Shown: piece after piece, positions 1 to 13,648 of the stretch | Layout of the letters: each line of letters opens with the position of its first letter | Position numbering within the stretch: position 1 is the first letter of the stretch | NCBI GenBank assembly: GCA_963971225.1 | Contig: OZ020269.1 | Location: 27,011,783 to 27,075,782, forward strand | Origin: Melieria omissa | Taxonomy: Eukaryota; Arthropoda; Insecta; Diptera; Ulidiidae | Direction: 5' to 3' | Length of the DNA stretch: 64,000 bases | Program-made: the position numbers and the translations under genes | Notes under the pieces: generated by a model | The model's input: the letters and a program-made list of their open reading frames with translations, nothing else | Told to the model about the DNA's origin: nothing | Databases searched by the model: none

Positions 1-3000
1 TAAAAACAATTTTATCTTTCTTCTTCAACCAAATTGCTTCTTTAACCTTTTATTTTCACTTTTTATTTCATTTTCTAAAGATTTTTCTTTTTTAACGCAC
101 AGAAAGACTTATTCCTTAGAAAAATAATTGATTGATTGATTCTCAGAAAGATTTCATCTCATCAGAGAGTGTTTGATCTAATTTTAATATACCAACAACA
201 AGTAAAACTCTTCTGAAATCGGCACGCGTACTGTCATTCATTGGCAATCAAAACACATAGACCCTGTTGGATCCCTAGTGCAGCCAGTTAGAGTCCTTTA
301 GTGCTTGTGAGTCCACTTAAAAGTGATTGGTGAGACTGTGTGTGTTCCTAGCAAAGTTCAGCAGCGATTTTATATTGTGCTTGGGTACCTAATCGATCCC
401 TTTTGAACTAGATGGGATATATTTCTTTCAGAACCAATAACAATAGCACTTCAACCCAGAGTCGTTCATTGTATTACATTTGTTGTTGTTTGATATTACT
501 GTACCTTGAATCAAAAAGTATGAAACATTCTATATTCTTTGCTTGAATCTACACGAACTGCAGTCGAATATGAGAAGGAAATGGAATTCTAAGGATCTAA
601 AGTTTATGTTACTTAATTTGGAACCTGATTGTAGAGAACTCATAAAATCATTACCAAGCGAAACAGGCTGAATGGGTCCATTAAGATTAGAAAATAATTT
701 TGTAATTTTGTATAATTTATTTAATTTATTATTAATTAAATAATTAATATTTTATTCAGAAAATTTATTGCAATTATTGTTATTTACAAATAATTGACAC
801 AACATTTATTTGTAAATAATAATAATTTCAATAAATTTCAATTATGTTCAAGGTCAACAAACATGCGGCCAACATTTCATGGACAATTTCCAAGCGTTGC
901 TGGTACTTTCTCAACTAATTCCATTATGTTGAACTCATCAGTTTATTATTTTCATTTTGTACGCAAAGCGCATTCCTCAAATTTAAATTCCGCAAATGCT
1001 TCAATGATGGGCAGAAATTATGCAGCTGTAAATTTTTCTCACTGAAATGCCTCAGTAATGCTTGACTCATTTACAGAAAATTTACATGCATGCTGTCAGT
1101 GTGTTCGTGTGCGTGTGTGTGTGTTTGTATTCAACTGACAGCTTTACTTGATCGCTGTGCAAACAACAATTGCACATAACTTAAAATTGCATAATTCGAT
1201 GAAGTCAAATGTTGTTTCATGACACAAAATCTGCCAATGTCTAAAAAACGAAAAGTGCTGTCAAAAAAGAAAATTGCTTGGAATTTATGTGCACAAGACG
1301 TCGTTTTAGTATTAGTTCCGCTTTTCGATGCGGCGCGGTGACAATGTGTGTGTTGACGACACGTTTGGCACTTCCTCGACGCATCGTCGGACAATGCGTA
1401 GAAAATAAATTGAATAACAAACAACGAAACAAACATGCAAGCAGCAACGATGATGAAGATGCACAGCCACAGCAACTTGAGGCCCTCAACCGGGCGCGTG
1501 TGACCGCTTCCGCTGCTGCTGGCAGCGCGCAATTTCCACACACAGTCCTCCTTCGAGCGGCAGTCATTAAGTTTACTTTCACTTTTTTTCGTTAGGTTTT
1601 CCCTGCACTGAAAAGTGGCCGAAAAAACGCAATCGCAATCGAAACAAAAAACAGACAAACTAAATAAAAAGTAAATTTAAAAGTTAAATAAAAGTAAAAG
1701 ATTAAATGAAAAGAAAAGAAAATTAAATTTAAATAAATAAATTAAATAAATCGTAGATGACACAACACATGTTTGTAAAATGAAAAACGCATTAAAATTG
1801 GCCATTGACACTTTTTTTTTGTAGCAGCAACAAATCCTGTCGACTGCGTTTCGAAAATGTTTGCATGTGTAACACTTTGAGCTGAGGCCGGTCACAACCA
1901 TAACAACAACACCAACTACAACAATGCAACTGAACATCAGCGCCACTGACCGACCACATGCTAAGTTGTCCAGCTGCCAGTGTAGATATCAATGTTATTG
2001 TTGTTGTTATTGTTGTTGCGATTGTTGTTTGTATTGTGCCGCGTCCCGATGATGTAACCAACCGGCTCCAACAGGTTCCAACAGCACACAGCCCAGCCCA
2101 GCAATGCTCGCGCTAACCCCCACAGCAATGTCAGTCAGTGTGGTGCGCATTGTTACTGTTGTTGTAGCTGTTGTTGTTGTTTCATTCGATGCGCCGCAAC
2201 TGCATTGGTCGCCAATTGCCATCAGTTGCGGCCAACGGCAATTTTTGGCCGACAAAATTTTCAGTTGCCACACAGCCGTTGACAACAGGGAAATGAACCG
2301 CCACACACGCCTCGGCTTGTCGTGACGTTGTTGTTGTTGTTATCCGCCTGTTGTGCGCATGCGCAACATTTGCTTCGGAACGGAACTGATTGGGTTTTTC
2401 GTTAGTGTTGTTGTTGTTATTATTGTTGCTATTGTTATTATGGCACATTTTTAATAATTTGTGCGCAGTTGCATGTTGCCACAACAGCAACAACAACAAG
2501 TATACAACTTAAACTTAAACTTTCGTTGCCAATGTTAAGTGCACACCGACCGATTAAAATCGCATTCGCCGTTTGTTTCTGGTCGTCAGGTTGTCTTGGG
2601 TTAGCTGACTGACTGACTGGCCGATGTTTGGTTATTTGATTATGTGAGCGTTTGGTGCAGTGGCGCGAAAAGGTGAAAATGCTGCATTTTACTTGATCGT
2701 TGGATTTGATTCAGTAATTTAATTAAATTTTATGCCCATTGCATTTAAGCTCATTATGGCAAGTTTTAGTAAAGTTCAGCTGATTAGTGCATTGAAGCGC
2801 AAATCTACTCAATCTTCATCACAGCTAATACCAAAGTAAAAAAAAAGTAAAGTAAAGAAAAGAAGTTTCCCTTTCAGCAGTTGCACTTTCAGTGGGAAAT
2901 GAGAAATCTCTGAGCGTAAACTTGGTCATGAAGAAGCTTCCAAATAGCTGGTCTCGTAATTGGGCAGTCGTGACAAACTTGTATGCACTTTTTTTGTTTG

Positions 3001-3114
3001 TTTTTTGCAGAGGAAGCATTAATAGAAAGAAAAAGCATTGAAAGCCGAAGTAAGGGACTTGAAACATCCACTTAAAAACACCTCTTTCCTAACCTTGTAT
3101 TGTATGTACTATAT
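1..3114. other. Gene-free AT-rich region with GTT/CAA tracts
   Basis: No supported coding sequence. Open frames here are short and low-complexity. The stretch holds a TG run near 1097-1125 and several GTT/CAA runs around 2000-2500, of the kind common in fly introns and intergenic DNA. No promoter or RNA gene is recognised. Confidence 0.5.
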
Positions 3115-3122
3115 GTATGTAT

Positions 3123-4101
3123 TAGGGATTGCAATCCCGGGATCGCGAATCCCGGAATCCCGGGATCCCGGACAATTGCAGTCCCGAAAAATCCCGGGAT
3201 TGACAAAATCCGATACCGGGATCGAAACAAAAAAAAAGCTTACTTTTTGCATTCGTCACGTTGATTTCGAAAAATGCAACCTTCTTATTTAACACAAAAA
3301 ATAAATTGCTCATTGCTTGTGACGTTTGAATAAGTGTTTATGCATCAATAGCTCTGTTTGTTTATAACTACTTTTTACAAATTATCTCTGTTTTGGTACT
3401 TTTCCAGTACAAATTTGCCAGTAACCAAAATCAGAAGTGCAAACAATCTTACGCTCCCAAAAATGAATTCATTCAAAAAAGTAAAACATCAGAATTTTCT
3501 AAAAACATGCAAATTTAATTCTTCTTTACACCAATGTGACTTGTCAAATTCACAATACACAGGGTAAATGGTGTAAATAAGAGGATAAGCAAAGAAATAG
3601 TTAATATAAAACCATCAGCATTTGAGAACTAAAACTATAGCGAAACTTGAATTATTGATAGTTATTACTCATACAGAGTTTCACTTATTTTGAATGGCCA
3701 AAACTTGAAGATTTACATATAACACGATTTGATCTACTAGTATTGAACCAGAGTGATGCCTTTTTCAGCAGGTTAGCCAGGTGATTTCGTCGCTTGAGAA
3801 AACAAATGTCGTATGTCTTACCAGGCTCAATGGAACATACGACATTCGTTTTCTGAGGCGCCGATTTGGCAATTAAATGCGTTTTGAAGTTATTTGCCAA
3901 AAATATTTTGTTCTTAGTTATAAATGAAGTACACAGAATTGTATTTAATACATAGATGTAATTTTTTTAATTGAAAACAGTTTGAACAAGTTCCTTAAAG
4001 TAATATATTCAATCCCGAAAAAAATCCCGGGATCCCGGGATTGTGATTTTGAGTCCCGAAAATCCCGGGATTGCAAAACTGATCCGGGATTGCAATCCCT
4101 A
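3123..4101. mobile_element. Non-autonomous hAT-like element with 8-bp target duplication
   Basis: Both ends carry the inverted repeat TAGGGATTGCAATCCCGGGA, with some mismatch further in. The exact 8-bp sequence GTATGTAT lies immediately outside each end (3115-3122 and 4102-4109). An 8-bp duplication is the hallmark of hAT transposition. The subterminal 100 bp at each end is rich in repeated ATCCCGGGAT palindromes, possibly transposase-binding motifs. The 979-bp interior has no recognisable transposase, so it is probably a non-autonomous derivative. A second copy of the same family lies at 29289-30611. Confidence 0.85.
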
Positions 4102-4109
4102 GTATGTAT

Positions 4110-4676
4110 ATATATTTATGATTTACGACTCAAACTGAACAAAAATCGGGAAAACACTCTTCTTGCTGCGTAAATTTTAAAATTTTGGGGGGTACTCTAA
4201 GTTTTTTCACTCGATTCACTCACTGATACTGCCCGACCAAATATTCATTTGTATTTTATATTCAGATAATTTTAAATCTTCTTCTTCTTCGGCCAAAACA
4301 GCCGATTACTTTAGCCAGAGTTTTTCTCCTGTAATGCAGGTCAATTTCCATTGGGCTATTTCGTTCAGACTGGAGAACCGTGATGGGTTTACTAATAGAC
4401 AAGGAAAGGAAAACGTAGCTATAGAGCCATCAGAACATGTTGTCATCTTCTGTCCCGCCGTTTGAAGACAATGCGACATGAGACATGAGATGTCCGGACT
4501 TGATGAAGTGACCGCATTAGGCCTGAAGGGTTTGGTGAAGTTTGCCAAAAGCACTCGTATTCTCACTGTTCACTACTTAAACTCATAAACGTATCTCCAT
4601 CTGTCATTGCTAAGGACCCAATAAGGGTCTAGAAATATGTGGTCATTCGTAACCAGCCATACTACTCAAAAGAGCA
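4110..4676. other. No gene recognised
   Basis: AT-rich sequence with one 86-codon open frame on the minus strand (4306-4566). Its translation matches nothing I recognise. I see no splice sites, RNA gene or repeat to support a feature. Confidence 0.4.
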
Positions 4677-5412
4677 ATTGACTACGGTAGACCTCTAAAT
4701 AACTAATCCTTTCCAGTCTATGAAAAAAAAGCCAAAAGAAGTCAGATTAATTGGTTTGTTTTGGCGAATTGATAACCGAGAAGAGGGCTTTAAGTCGGCA
4801 GAAATCCGGCATCTCCATCGATTCGTTGTTATTTCCTAAACGCATTCAATTGCAGTTAAAAATCACTTTTGAAATTCTGTCCACACAACCATAGTTTTAC
4901 ACTGACAAGCAGTTTTGAGGATGGAAGATTCCCTTAGTCACAAGTCACTGCTTACACTTTTCAGAAACTCTAATGACCTCAATTGCTTTAAGGTTTCATT
5001 AGACTAAAGTGACTGTTTGAGCATGGAACTTGGATTAACTACGGCAGACCTTTGGATGATTTATCCCTTCTATCTAAGAAAAGAAGCCTAAGTATAAAAA
5101 GAAGAAGAGAAAGGAAGTCCAATTAAGGGTTCTTTTTTGGCGAATTCCTAACCGAGGAAGGGAGTTTTTTAAGCCGGCAGAAATCCGTCATATCTATCGA
5201 GTCACTCTTATCTTTCGAAACATTCTCAACTCCAGTTAGAGACCAGTTTTGTAGTTCTTTTCAAACAACTACAGTTTTACATTCAGTCTCGTAGTCACAC
5301 GCCTCGTTCTTCGATCGAACACGCTGCTCACATTTCTCAAAAAGACTTTAAAGACCTGAGTTGCTTTAAGGTTTCGTTAGGCTAAGGTGTCTGTCTGGGC
5401 ATGGGACATGCC
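4677..5412. repeat. Two diverged tandem copies of a roughly 360-bp unit
   Basis: Unit one starts with TTGACTACGGTAGACCTCTA (4677) and unit two with TTAACTACGGCAGACCTTTG (about 5034). Both then show, in the same order, a 'ttggcgaatt..aaccgag' block, a 'cggcagaaatccg' block, a 'cagtt..ac..tttac' block and an ending like 'gctttaaggtttc(a/g)ttag' followed by a 'gcatggaac/gcatgggac' sequence. The copies are clearly homologous but diverged by eye. Neither is coding. Confidence 0.7.
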
Positions 5413-8400
5413 GAAAGCCACACTTATGTCTCAAAATGGGCCTTTTTCGATATCACAAGGAGAAAGTAATCTGTGTTACTGCAAGTCGGAGAGCCCTCAC
5501 AAGTCTATTTGCTTTGTGGATAAATCCTGCCAAGTCTCTGATGTTGACTAAGCTGAGATTTGCTTTAAGTTGATTGCCCTCAAGTTCTTTATTACTCATC
5601 GCAAGATTTCTTCTCACTTTTCTTCTGATATTCACGGAATGCCTATCACTTCATTGAGTAATAACACAGGGCAACAAATTTCCACTTTTCGAATTCCTTC
5701 ATTTTGCTTTTAGTTCTAAGAAAAGGATATTTTGCACCACTGTGTCTCCCTTTGGGGGCGAACAACGTCACAATTGCGGTGTGGGCACATGCACTTAAAA
5801 ATCGCCAAAAAACCCAGCGCAGCAATAACACAAACAACAACAACAACAATAAGTGCAACTGCAACTGCACAGCAAATGAAAATGAAAGTAACCTGGACGG
5901 TTTTGACTTTCGGCCGGTGTTTGCCTGACTCACCGGCTGACTAGCTGACTGACTGGGTGTGCAGCAACTTGAACTTGTCTGCGCTTGCGCGCTGCCATCG
6001 AAGATGCTGCGGTGCATGTTTTCGTTGTTATTGTTTTTGCTGCTGTTGCTATTGCATTCGCCATGAATGTCTGCTGCGTGCAGCATTTGAACAAGTTTTC
6101 TGCGCTGCCAGCAGCTGCCGCTGCCGCCAATCACTGAGAAGGTAGACGATGCCGAAGATGAGCGTTGCAAGTTGGTGTCTTCTGCTTTGGCTTTTTTGTA
6201 CAACTTGTTATTGTTGCTGTTGTTGTTGTTATATTTGTTGTCACTGCGGGGACTTGTTTGGCCACATTTGCCTTCAACTTGAAAGCCAACAATGTTTTTG
6301 TTTAGTTTTTTTGTTGCTATTATTGTGGACTTTGCATTTTATAAGATTTGTAAATTGTTGTTGTTGGTGTTGTTAATTTGAATTGTTTTTTTCTCTTGCT
6401 GCCTGTGTGAAATTGTTGCTTCCGCTTGTTGGCTCTTATTTTGACTGCACATTACATAATGTGTAGTGGGAAAGATGCGGCGGATGCGGCAATCGCTCGA
6501 CCGCTCAGTCGGTAGAAGCCGCAAACGCAGCAGCAGCAGCAGCCAAGGAAGCCACAGTGGTATTTTACCGCCTGTCTGACAGTCGGCGTTATTGCTGCAA
6601 TATGGTTGTTAGCAGACAACTGTTGGTGTTGGCTGGTGATGGCTTTTTCGTCGCACAAGAGGCTGTTGCTCGTCTTCGCCGTCGTCGTTGTTGTTATTGT
6701 TGCCATGCAGTAGCATTCGTGCTTTTGCCATCGTTGCGCTTAAGTGTAACATGCCAACTGAAGTGGTGTGCACATGTGAACATGCGCGCCGCATTCCCTG
6801 CCCGTCCGCTGGCCGGCGCGCTGGCTGCCTCGGCGGTATTTGCTGCGCTTGGTGCGCGCATGTCATAATGCTCTCCTATTATGTATTAATGAGTGTTTCA
6901 TTGTCTCTCTTCGATGCACACACACACACACACACTCACACACATTCACATTTTATAGGGCTCAATTAATGCGCGCGCAAAATTTTGTTTTATTGCCGCC
7001 GCCGCGTGTTAATCAAACTTGTAAAAAAAAACAAAAAACAAAACTAAAATCAAAATCAAACCGACAAATGTTGAAAATATGGTTTAACATTTTTATTTGA
7101 TTGTTTTTTCAGTTGATTTTGTTTCGATTGCGTTTGATTTTGTTTTCATTTCTTTTGTTGATTGAAGTGTTACGTTTTAGTTGGTGTCGCGGCGCCTTCA
7201 ACCGCGTCTCGCCGATTGTGCCGCCGGTGGCTTTTTGGGTTATACGCCGCTCGCCCCTTGTGGAATTTTCAAGCGTGATGTAACGGTATTTATATGCGCA
7301 GATATTTAGTTATATGTAACGTGCAGCGTAGTCGTCGTCGTCGTCGTCGTCGTTAGCGTCGATCTGTTATGCATTTTTTTTCACAAGTTGTAGTGTTGCT
7401 GATGTTTTTGTTGTTGTTTTTGTTAAGCGCATACCAAAAGCATAATCAACAGATAATTTACTGTCTATGAACAGCTTCTCTTGCTTCGGTCATGCGTTGT
7501 GCTTCCTCTTCCCTTTCCTGTCAGCCGAGCCGAGCCGCCTTTCTTGTTTCCACTCCATTTGAATATTTTGTAATTTTGGTTATAAATTGATTCGGCAACA
7601 CTTGTGCATGATTTGATGTATTCCAGTTGATTCGGCCGTTTTGCATTCATTAATGTTTAGTTTTTTAATAATTCGCTCATGAATACATTTGAAATATCTC
7701 TTGACATACATTCGGATATGAATTTAAGTTTGTAAGTTCGTGTAAATGTATAAATGTGTTATAGAAATGCATATTTAAAAAATGAAAGTAACTGACAAAC
7801 TGACTGTTAGGCCTTTCTGTCGGGTCATAGGGTGCGGCTTTTGCTACACAGTCGGGTTTCGTCTCATTTACATCACTGCTTAGTTATGTGCCGATGTCTT
7901 ATTCAACATCACAAAAAGTACAGTAAATATGGCAAAATGTAGAGTTAACCAATGTAACTTGATTGGGTTATAACAGCGGCAACACATTGCTGAATGAAAA
8001 GCAGGTCTGAAATATTTCAGAGTTTCCATCTAATAGACCCCGAAGAAAATATTTCTATTTTTTTATTAGTTTTAATTAATTGAAAACTATTTAGAGTTGT
8101 TCATTTTAGTGAAATGATTTTGAATGCAATCTCCAAAAGCATTGATTTATGAATCAATGATAATCGGAATCAATGAGCTCACTATACTCATTATAAATTA
8201 TAATAAATAAAAAAATAATAAAATTATAAATTAAAAAAAATAAACAAAATATAAATAGAAATAAAAAATAATAAACAAAAGTAATAAAATAAACAAAAAA
8301 ATAATAAATTTCCAATATGTATTTCTAAAAACTGGAGTATGAACATCTGACCTTCAGATAACGAATAACAAAGAGTTTATACATTTTTATTTATTATTAT

Positions 8401-9074
8401 ACATTTTTTTTTATTACATATCGAAATTAGTCATTTCATTAGTCGTTAGTCACAATCGAAGCTAACAACACTATGCAACTATAAACAAGTAATCGAGTTT
8501 TGAATGTTAAAACAGTGTCGATTTAAAGTATACGTTCTAAAGTTCTTTTGTTTTATATTAAAAACATGATGTCTCATATTACTTTTTCTATGAAAGCATT
8601 TTTCGTCTAATTTCAAGTAGTATCTGGAATGAAATGTATTTCAAATATAAATTATCACCAAAGGTTTGTAAAAAATAATAATAATCTCTCCATATTTTTG
8701 ACTCAAAAAATGAGCATTTTTTACCAACCAAATTTCCAAAATTATGATGAGGTATAGCAATATTCAATTTGGGTTCTACATTCTCATACAAATGCTTAGG
8801 TTTCTCTTTGAAATTTACAAAATAATAAATCGTAACTATGAAGGAACAATTTTTTTGGACATCCATTTTAGTTTGTATTCATTATTTCTTTTCATTTTTT
8901 AAACAAAGCAGCTTATCCCATTCTCATCCAATGCATGACATATTATTTTACTTAAAAATTCCAATCTATGTAACCAAAGTTATATAGAGGGGTAATATAT
9001 AACCAAAGGTATATAAAAGAGTTGTCAAAGATTAAGGTTAATAACAGCTGGTTTCAGAATCGACAAATGAATAC
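5413..9074. other. Gene-free region with triplet repeats and microsatellites
   Basis: Many short open frames between 5640 and 7100 are translations of GTT/CAA/CAG runs, not genes. Simple repeats include an (AC)n tract at 6916-6950 and a (GTC)n tract at 7331-7353. The segment 8180-8310 is almost pure A/T. No coding exon, RNA gene or transposon boundary could be supported. Confidence 0.45.
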
Positions 9075-9285
9075 CTGACTACTTACTACTTACAACTTAC
9101 TTGTTAACTTGTTTACTTACTTACTTACTTACTCACTTACTTATTTGCTTAATTACTTACTTACTTGTTTACTTACTAACTTACTTGTTTACTTACTTAC
9201 TTACTCACTTACTTATTTGCTTACTTACTTACTTACTTATTTACTTATTAACTAAATACTTACTTGTTTACTTACTAACTTACTT

Positions 9286-9320
<35 letters not shown>
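9075..9320. repeat. (TTAC)n microsatellite, about 245 bp
   Basis: Imperfect tandem TTAC/CTTA tetranucleotides fill this stretch, with occasional TTGT, TTAA or TCAC variants. It ends exactly where an LOA-family 3' fragment begins. TTACTTAC resumes on the far side (9528), so the microsatellite was very probably the insertion target. Confidence 0.9.
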
Positions 9321-9321
<1 letters not shown>

Positions 9322-9527
9322 GCCCGGCTCTGCAGGAACGCCGACTCCGCACCTTGGGGTCAACATTCCTGACAGACGCGCGGCGAAAGTCGAAATCTCG
9401 AATCTGCTCTCCTTCATTAAGAGGTCGAACTGGTTTCCCCTTGACTGGGACTATCGGTTAGCTCCAGAACACCATAAGAATGGAAATGTGGTCCTTCCGC
9501 ACACACCCTTCCCTACCTAACCTAACC
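9321..9527 (+). mobile_element. 5'-truncated 3' end of an LOA-family non-LTR retrotransposon
   Basis: The stretch matches the 3' terminus of the retrotransposon at 49345-54447. It shares TGCCCGGCTCTGCAGGAACG and the frame ending in residues LLSFIKRSNWF, followed by a 3' UTR ending CCCTTCCCTACCTAACC. Sequence upstream of the RNase H tail is missing, as expected from aborted target-primed reverse transcription. An extra TAACC unit follows the common 3' end. The 3' UTR is shorter than in the full copy. An apparent 139-codon frame here is an accidental fusion of microsatellite and retroelement. Confidence 0.85.
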
Positions 9528-11530
9528 TTACTTACACAAATATAACAAAAATTGTATAAAATCAAAAACGAAGTAATCGATTTTTCCAAAACCCCAGAAA
9601 TGTGTTACTTCTTAAATAAATGATTCAGCATTTCAATTACAAAACTATAAAAGCATTTGCCCCATTTAAACGTTCCAAAAATAATTGAAACCATTCCAAG
9701 CGATAACCAAAAAAACTGACCCACCACACTTTCCGTTACATAAATAAACTTTGTTATGACAAAATTATTGGTGGTGTTGTTAGTGGTGGCCACTGAATGT
9801 TGTTGAGCGTGATTAGCCCATAAAACATACACACACACACAGGTACATTTGTGACATAATTTTAAATTCTTCTTCAAAATTCAATCCGACTTTGTGCCAT
9901 CGAAAGTGAAATTATCGATTACACCAGCTGCGCGTTTAATTATTACAAAATAACCCAAATCATTAACAATCACAAATGAGAATAACAAACAACAAACAGC
10001 AGGCGGCAGCAAAACAAGTGTGACATTTGTGCTACAACAACAGCAACAAAAACCATAACAAAAGCCACCAATCCGCCGGCGTTAATCTCACGATTACAAG
10101 CAGCGCCAACGTTTGCGCGATAACGATTGACCGACGAACTTTTCTCCATTCACTCTGACCACAATAAAAACAATGGTCAGCGGCAAAAAGAAACAAAATT
10201 ATCGACCAAATACTTAACGCAATCAAAAAACCAACAACAATTCACTGGCAAACGTCTAAACTGTGCCGTATAACAGTAAATGATGAGAGGCAAACCAGAA
10301 ACAAAACACAACGCCGAACTTTAGCCAACACGAAGCAATGCCAAAGCAGAGCAACCAAAGCCAGAGCCACCACAGCCACTCAATTAAATACAAACACGAC
10401 CATGACCTCGCCCATTGTGCGCCAATACAACAACAAATGCACATGCATACACAAACACACATACATAGGCAAACTCGCACGCACTGGCAAAACTATTTAT
10501 ACAAAACAGCAAAGCTTAGAGATTATTGTAAATGCCAACCACAGCACGAGCAGCAACGATAGTATCAACACCAGCAACAACAACAACAACACGAGTGCTA
10601 ACAACTAAAACAACGGCAACAACAGCACAAATCAAAACAAAAGAAAGTAACCAACAACACTTTCGGACTCATTTGACACACACAGCAGCGACGAGAAGCA
10701 GGAAGCAGTGCAGATGAAAATATCTGTGCTTACACCTGAGCGACTAGCCACAAAGTCGTCATCGTTATTGTTGTTGTTGTCGTTGTTGTTATCGTCGTCA
10801 AGAGGTTCCCGAGCACTGAGAGCGCTCATCATCAGGTGGACAGCGCTCACCAAAGTGTAAAACTGAATGTGAGCGGCAGACGTGAACCTGTTGTGGTTCA
10901 CTAAGCGTTAGGATGCTGTTTTTGTTGTTGTTGTTGATTACGTACCGATCGGCAAATCATTTGAGCCAACAATGTGCACTCATTACACTGTGAGAAAATT
11001 AACTTTTGACCAGATTTGTGGCGCTCTCTCGTAGGTCGCACTCATTCAATGATGTTGGCCAACTTAATGACTATTTTCTCCATTGCTGACTTATGGGCGT
11101 TCGATAAAATATTTCAGTTGGGAAATTCTAATAAGAGCTTCTTGAAATAATTGTGAAACTGCTCAGCCATCCCATTTGGAGATTGACTTCATATGATCAC
11201 TGTTTTTTATGTCTCAAATGAAGTCCTAGAAGTCGCTGGATTATCAGACAGCATTCTAACATTTGTTTGTCAGCTGTATAACCTTCTTTGATGCAGGTCA
11301 GAGCCGATTTTATTTTTTGTTGAACTAGCAGCTTGAGATTATAATTTATTCCCAATAAGTCTGAGAATAAATCTCCACTCCATTTGCTCCAACTAATGCC
11401 TTGATTACACGTAATGACTAAAATGTCCCTCTTCCAGCTTTTTACCTTCCATCTTCTTCCGCCGGTAAACCCATCCTTCCCTTCTCCTTCTGTACTTATG
11501 TATGTTCCCCATTATTTGTGCTTTCCTCGG
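9528..11530. other. Gene-free region rich in CAA/CAG
   Basis: Between about 9960 and 10930 the sequence is dominated by CAA, CAG and GTT runs plus CA-rich stretches, giving spurious open frames on both strands. No exon with codon-like composition and splice sites, and no mobile-element ends, were recognised. Confidence 0.45.
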
Positions 11531-11538
11531 CCTAGGGC

Positions 11539-11783
11539 CAGTGTTGCCACTTGAAAAATTTGTTTCCAACCAAACTTCCGACCAAATGCGACCTCAACCG
11601 ACCAAATTAAAAATTTGCGTTATCTTTAAAGTCATTTTTAATTTACAATTTAATTTTTTTAATAAATTTTTTGTACTAATGAAAAGATATTCATATCACA
11701 AAACGGACCAAAATTCGTTTAAGCAGACCAAAGTAAAAAATCTGACCAATTTTGGTTCGAAAAGACCAAAAATGGCAACTCTG
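11539..11783. mobile_element. Short hAT-like MITE (CAGTGTTGCCA ends)
   Basis: The 245-bp AT-rich segment begins CAGTGTTGCCA and ends with TGGCAACTCTG, an inverted repeat with one mismatch. It is flanked by CCTAGGGC on the left (11531-11538) and CCTTGGGC on the right (11784-11791), a 7/8 match of hAT duplication length. The interior repeats 'gaccaaa' motifs near both ends. No coding capacity. A different element with the same terminal motif lies at 61746-62345. Confidence 0.75.
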
Positions 11784-11791
11784 CCTTGGGC

Positions 11792-13640
11792 CTCGGCAGT
11801 TTGTTTTTACTTCTTTTCTCTTCTTCTTCTTTGTCATTCTCTTTCTTGTCATTCATTATTCAACTCGCGAATAAACGACACATCAATTGAGCCAATCTTG
11901 TTTTTATTTCGCTCGCCTCTATACGATTTTTTTAACATATAAAACACTCGAAATACAAATATATACAAATACAATATTTACTCGATACAAATATATATTC
12001 GAAAATGTAGCTTGTGGTCTCTAATGACAGAAAACACCTATGGATTCAAAACAATGAGTAGAGAAGTTCAGACGAAGTAATGACTTTTTTTTTAATTATT
12101 CTTCCTTTTTCATCTTATTCATCTTTTTAAAGAAATATTTCCTAACTTTTAAAATGTTGCACAGTGCAATTAAGTTCTTTTGTAGGCAATGCTAAATTTT
12201 TTTAACACTTGAAAATCTAACCAACTTCAAATGCATCCACTGGGATTCTATGGGTTCTTTTCATTACAAAAGATAGTCAAAACTAAAATCTTCGTACTCT
12301 ATAAAATCTGAAAAATTTCACACACAGAACTCCAGTGTTTTAGTGTTTTATTCATGATGATTCCATTTATTTTTACATCACTTTTAGATTAGAAATATTT
12401 ATGAGTGAACTCGTTCAAGTGCACTTCAAAGACATTTCAAGTGCCTTGAAATTAAACATAAAGATACAATTTTTCAAACTTTAAAAAAGTTTCATAACTA
12501 TTTCCAATGGGTTTAATAAAATTCATTCAATGTGCATCACTTTTGGAATAAATATTTTTCCGAGTGTACCATTTAAACTTTGCTTTTTTCCGAGTGTATT
12601 GCACCACCCATCCGCACAACTCAGCGCGCACAGCTGATGCTCAGATAATGGCAACAACAACGCTTAACATATCTAACCAGTGTCAGCCAAGTCAGCGGAG
12701 TCAGGTGGCAAAAAGTGCGGTGGCGCTATTGGACCTCATAAAACCGTTACAATTTAACAACAACTCACAAAGCACACGCAGAGGCAGACAATGCGACTGC
12801 AAAGAGCGGAGAGCGAACGGTGGCTTACCGGTGTTTTGCGGCAGAGATAAGACGGCCGACTGCACGTTGATCGTGAGCGAGGAGCATTGTGACGTTTAAA
12901 CCGGCACTAGAAATGATGTTGCTGATGATTACTGTGTATGTGTGTGTGTGTGTGTGCTTTTAAGTTGTTGTGGCTGCAGCTGTTGGATTTGGAAATGCCT
13001 CATTATTGTTGTTGGTCAGATATTGGTTTCCGTTGTGCGCGGCCAAGAGCGATGCAGCTGCGAGCCGAATGCGTCGATGAGAAGAGGAGCCAAAAGAGGA
13101 GCAGGAGGTACAAAATTATCAGCTGCCAACGCGTATCGAGTAAATATTGATCCGGCATTTTCATGCGGTAGGCAAAAGGAAGTTTGTAACCCTTAATGCG
13201 TTGCACGTTGAAAATTCCTCGCAGGCATTCCGTGTAATTTCCTGAACATTTGATTATGTTAAATACTTTTTCATGTTTGCTTTGTGCATTTTGTGCGAAG
13301 CGCACAAACGGAAAAAAGGTCACCGTGCAGCTGATTACGTGAAAACCTTACAACACGCTGGACCAGTGGCAGCCGCAGTCGCAGCCAAAAGCCACTTTAG
13401 CCGCAGTGGCAATGACAGTGGCAGCAGCAGCAGCAACCACAACGCCGTCGCTGCTCGGGGAAGATCTTGCAAGTTGCTGACGACGCCGTCGACGACGACG
13501 ATGATGTTGATGGCGCTTTTACATTATTCGGCTGTGTGTCTGATTTTTTGGCGCGATGCTTCGCCGTTGCGCTCTCTGCACTCCTCGCTGCCGGTTCGGT
13601 GTTCGTTTCGTTTTCGGTTGGCGCCGTTACATAACGCGCC
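11792..13640. other. Upstream region of the Gly-rich gene, no gene recognised
   Basis: AT-rich to about 12560, then more GC-rich with CAG/CAA and TG tracts ((TG)n near 12936-12956) toward the Gly-rich gene. It may contain that gene's enhancers, but I see no individual site I can defend. Open frames of up to 126 codons here are overlapping on both strands and low-complexity. Confidence 0.4.
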
Positions 13641-13648
13641 GCGGTGTG

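Noticed and set aside
3123..4101. hAT transposase in the short frames inside this element
   Set aside because: None of the frames (up to 71 codons) shows hAT catalytic or dimerisation motifs.
5646..6203. 185-codon minus-strand frame rich in Ser, Asn and Leu
   Set aside because: It consists largely of triplet-repeat translation and overlaps equally open frames on the plus strand.
9101..9520. 139-codon frame with LLTYLLTYLL repeats
   Set aside because: It is a fusion of (TTAC)n microsatellite translation with the tail of an LOA retroelement. The two parts have different origins.
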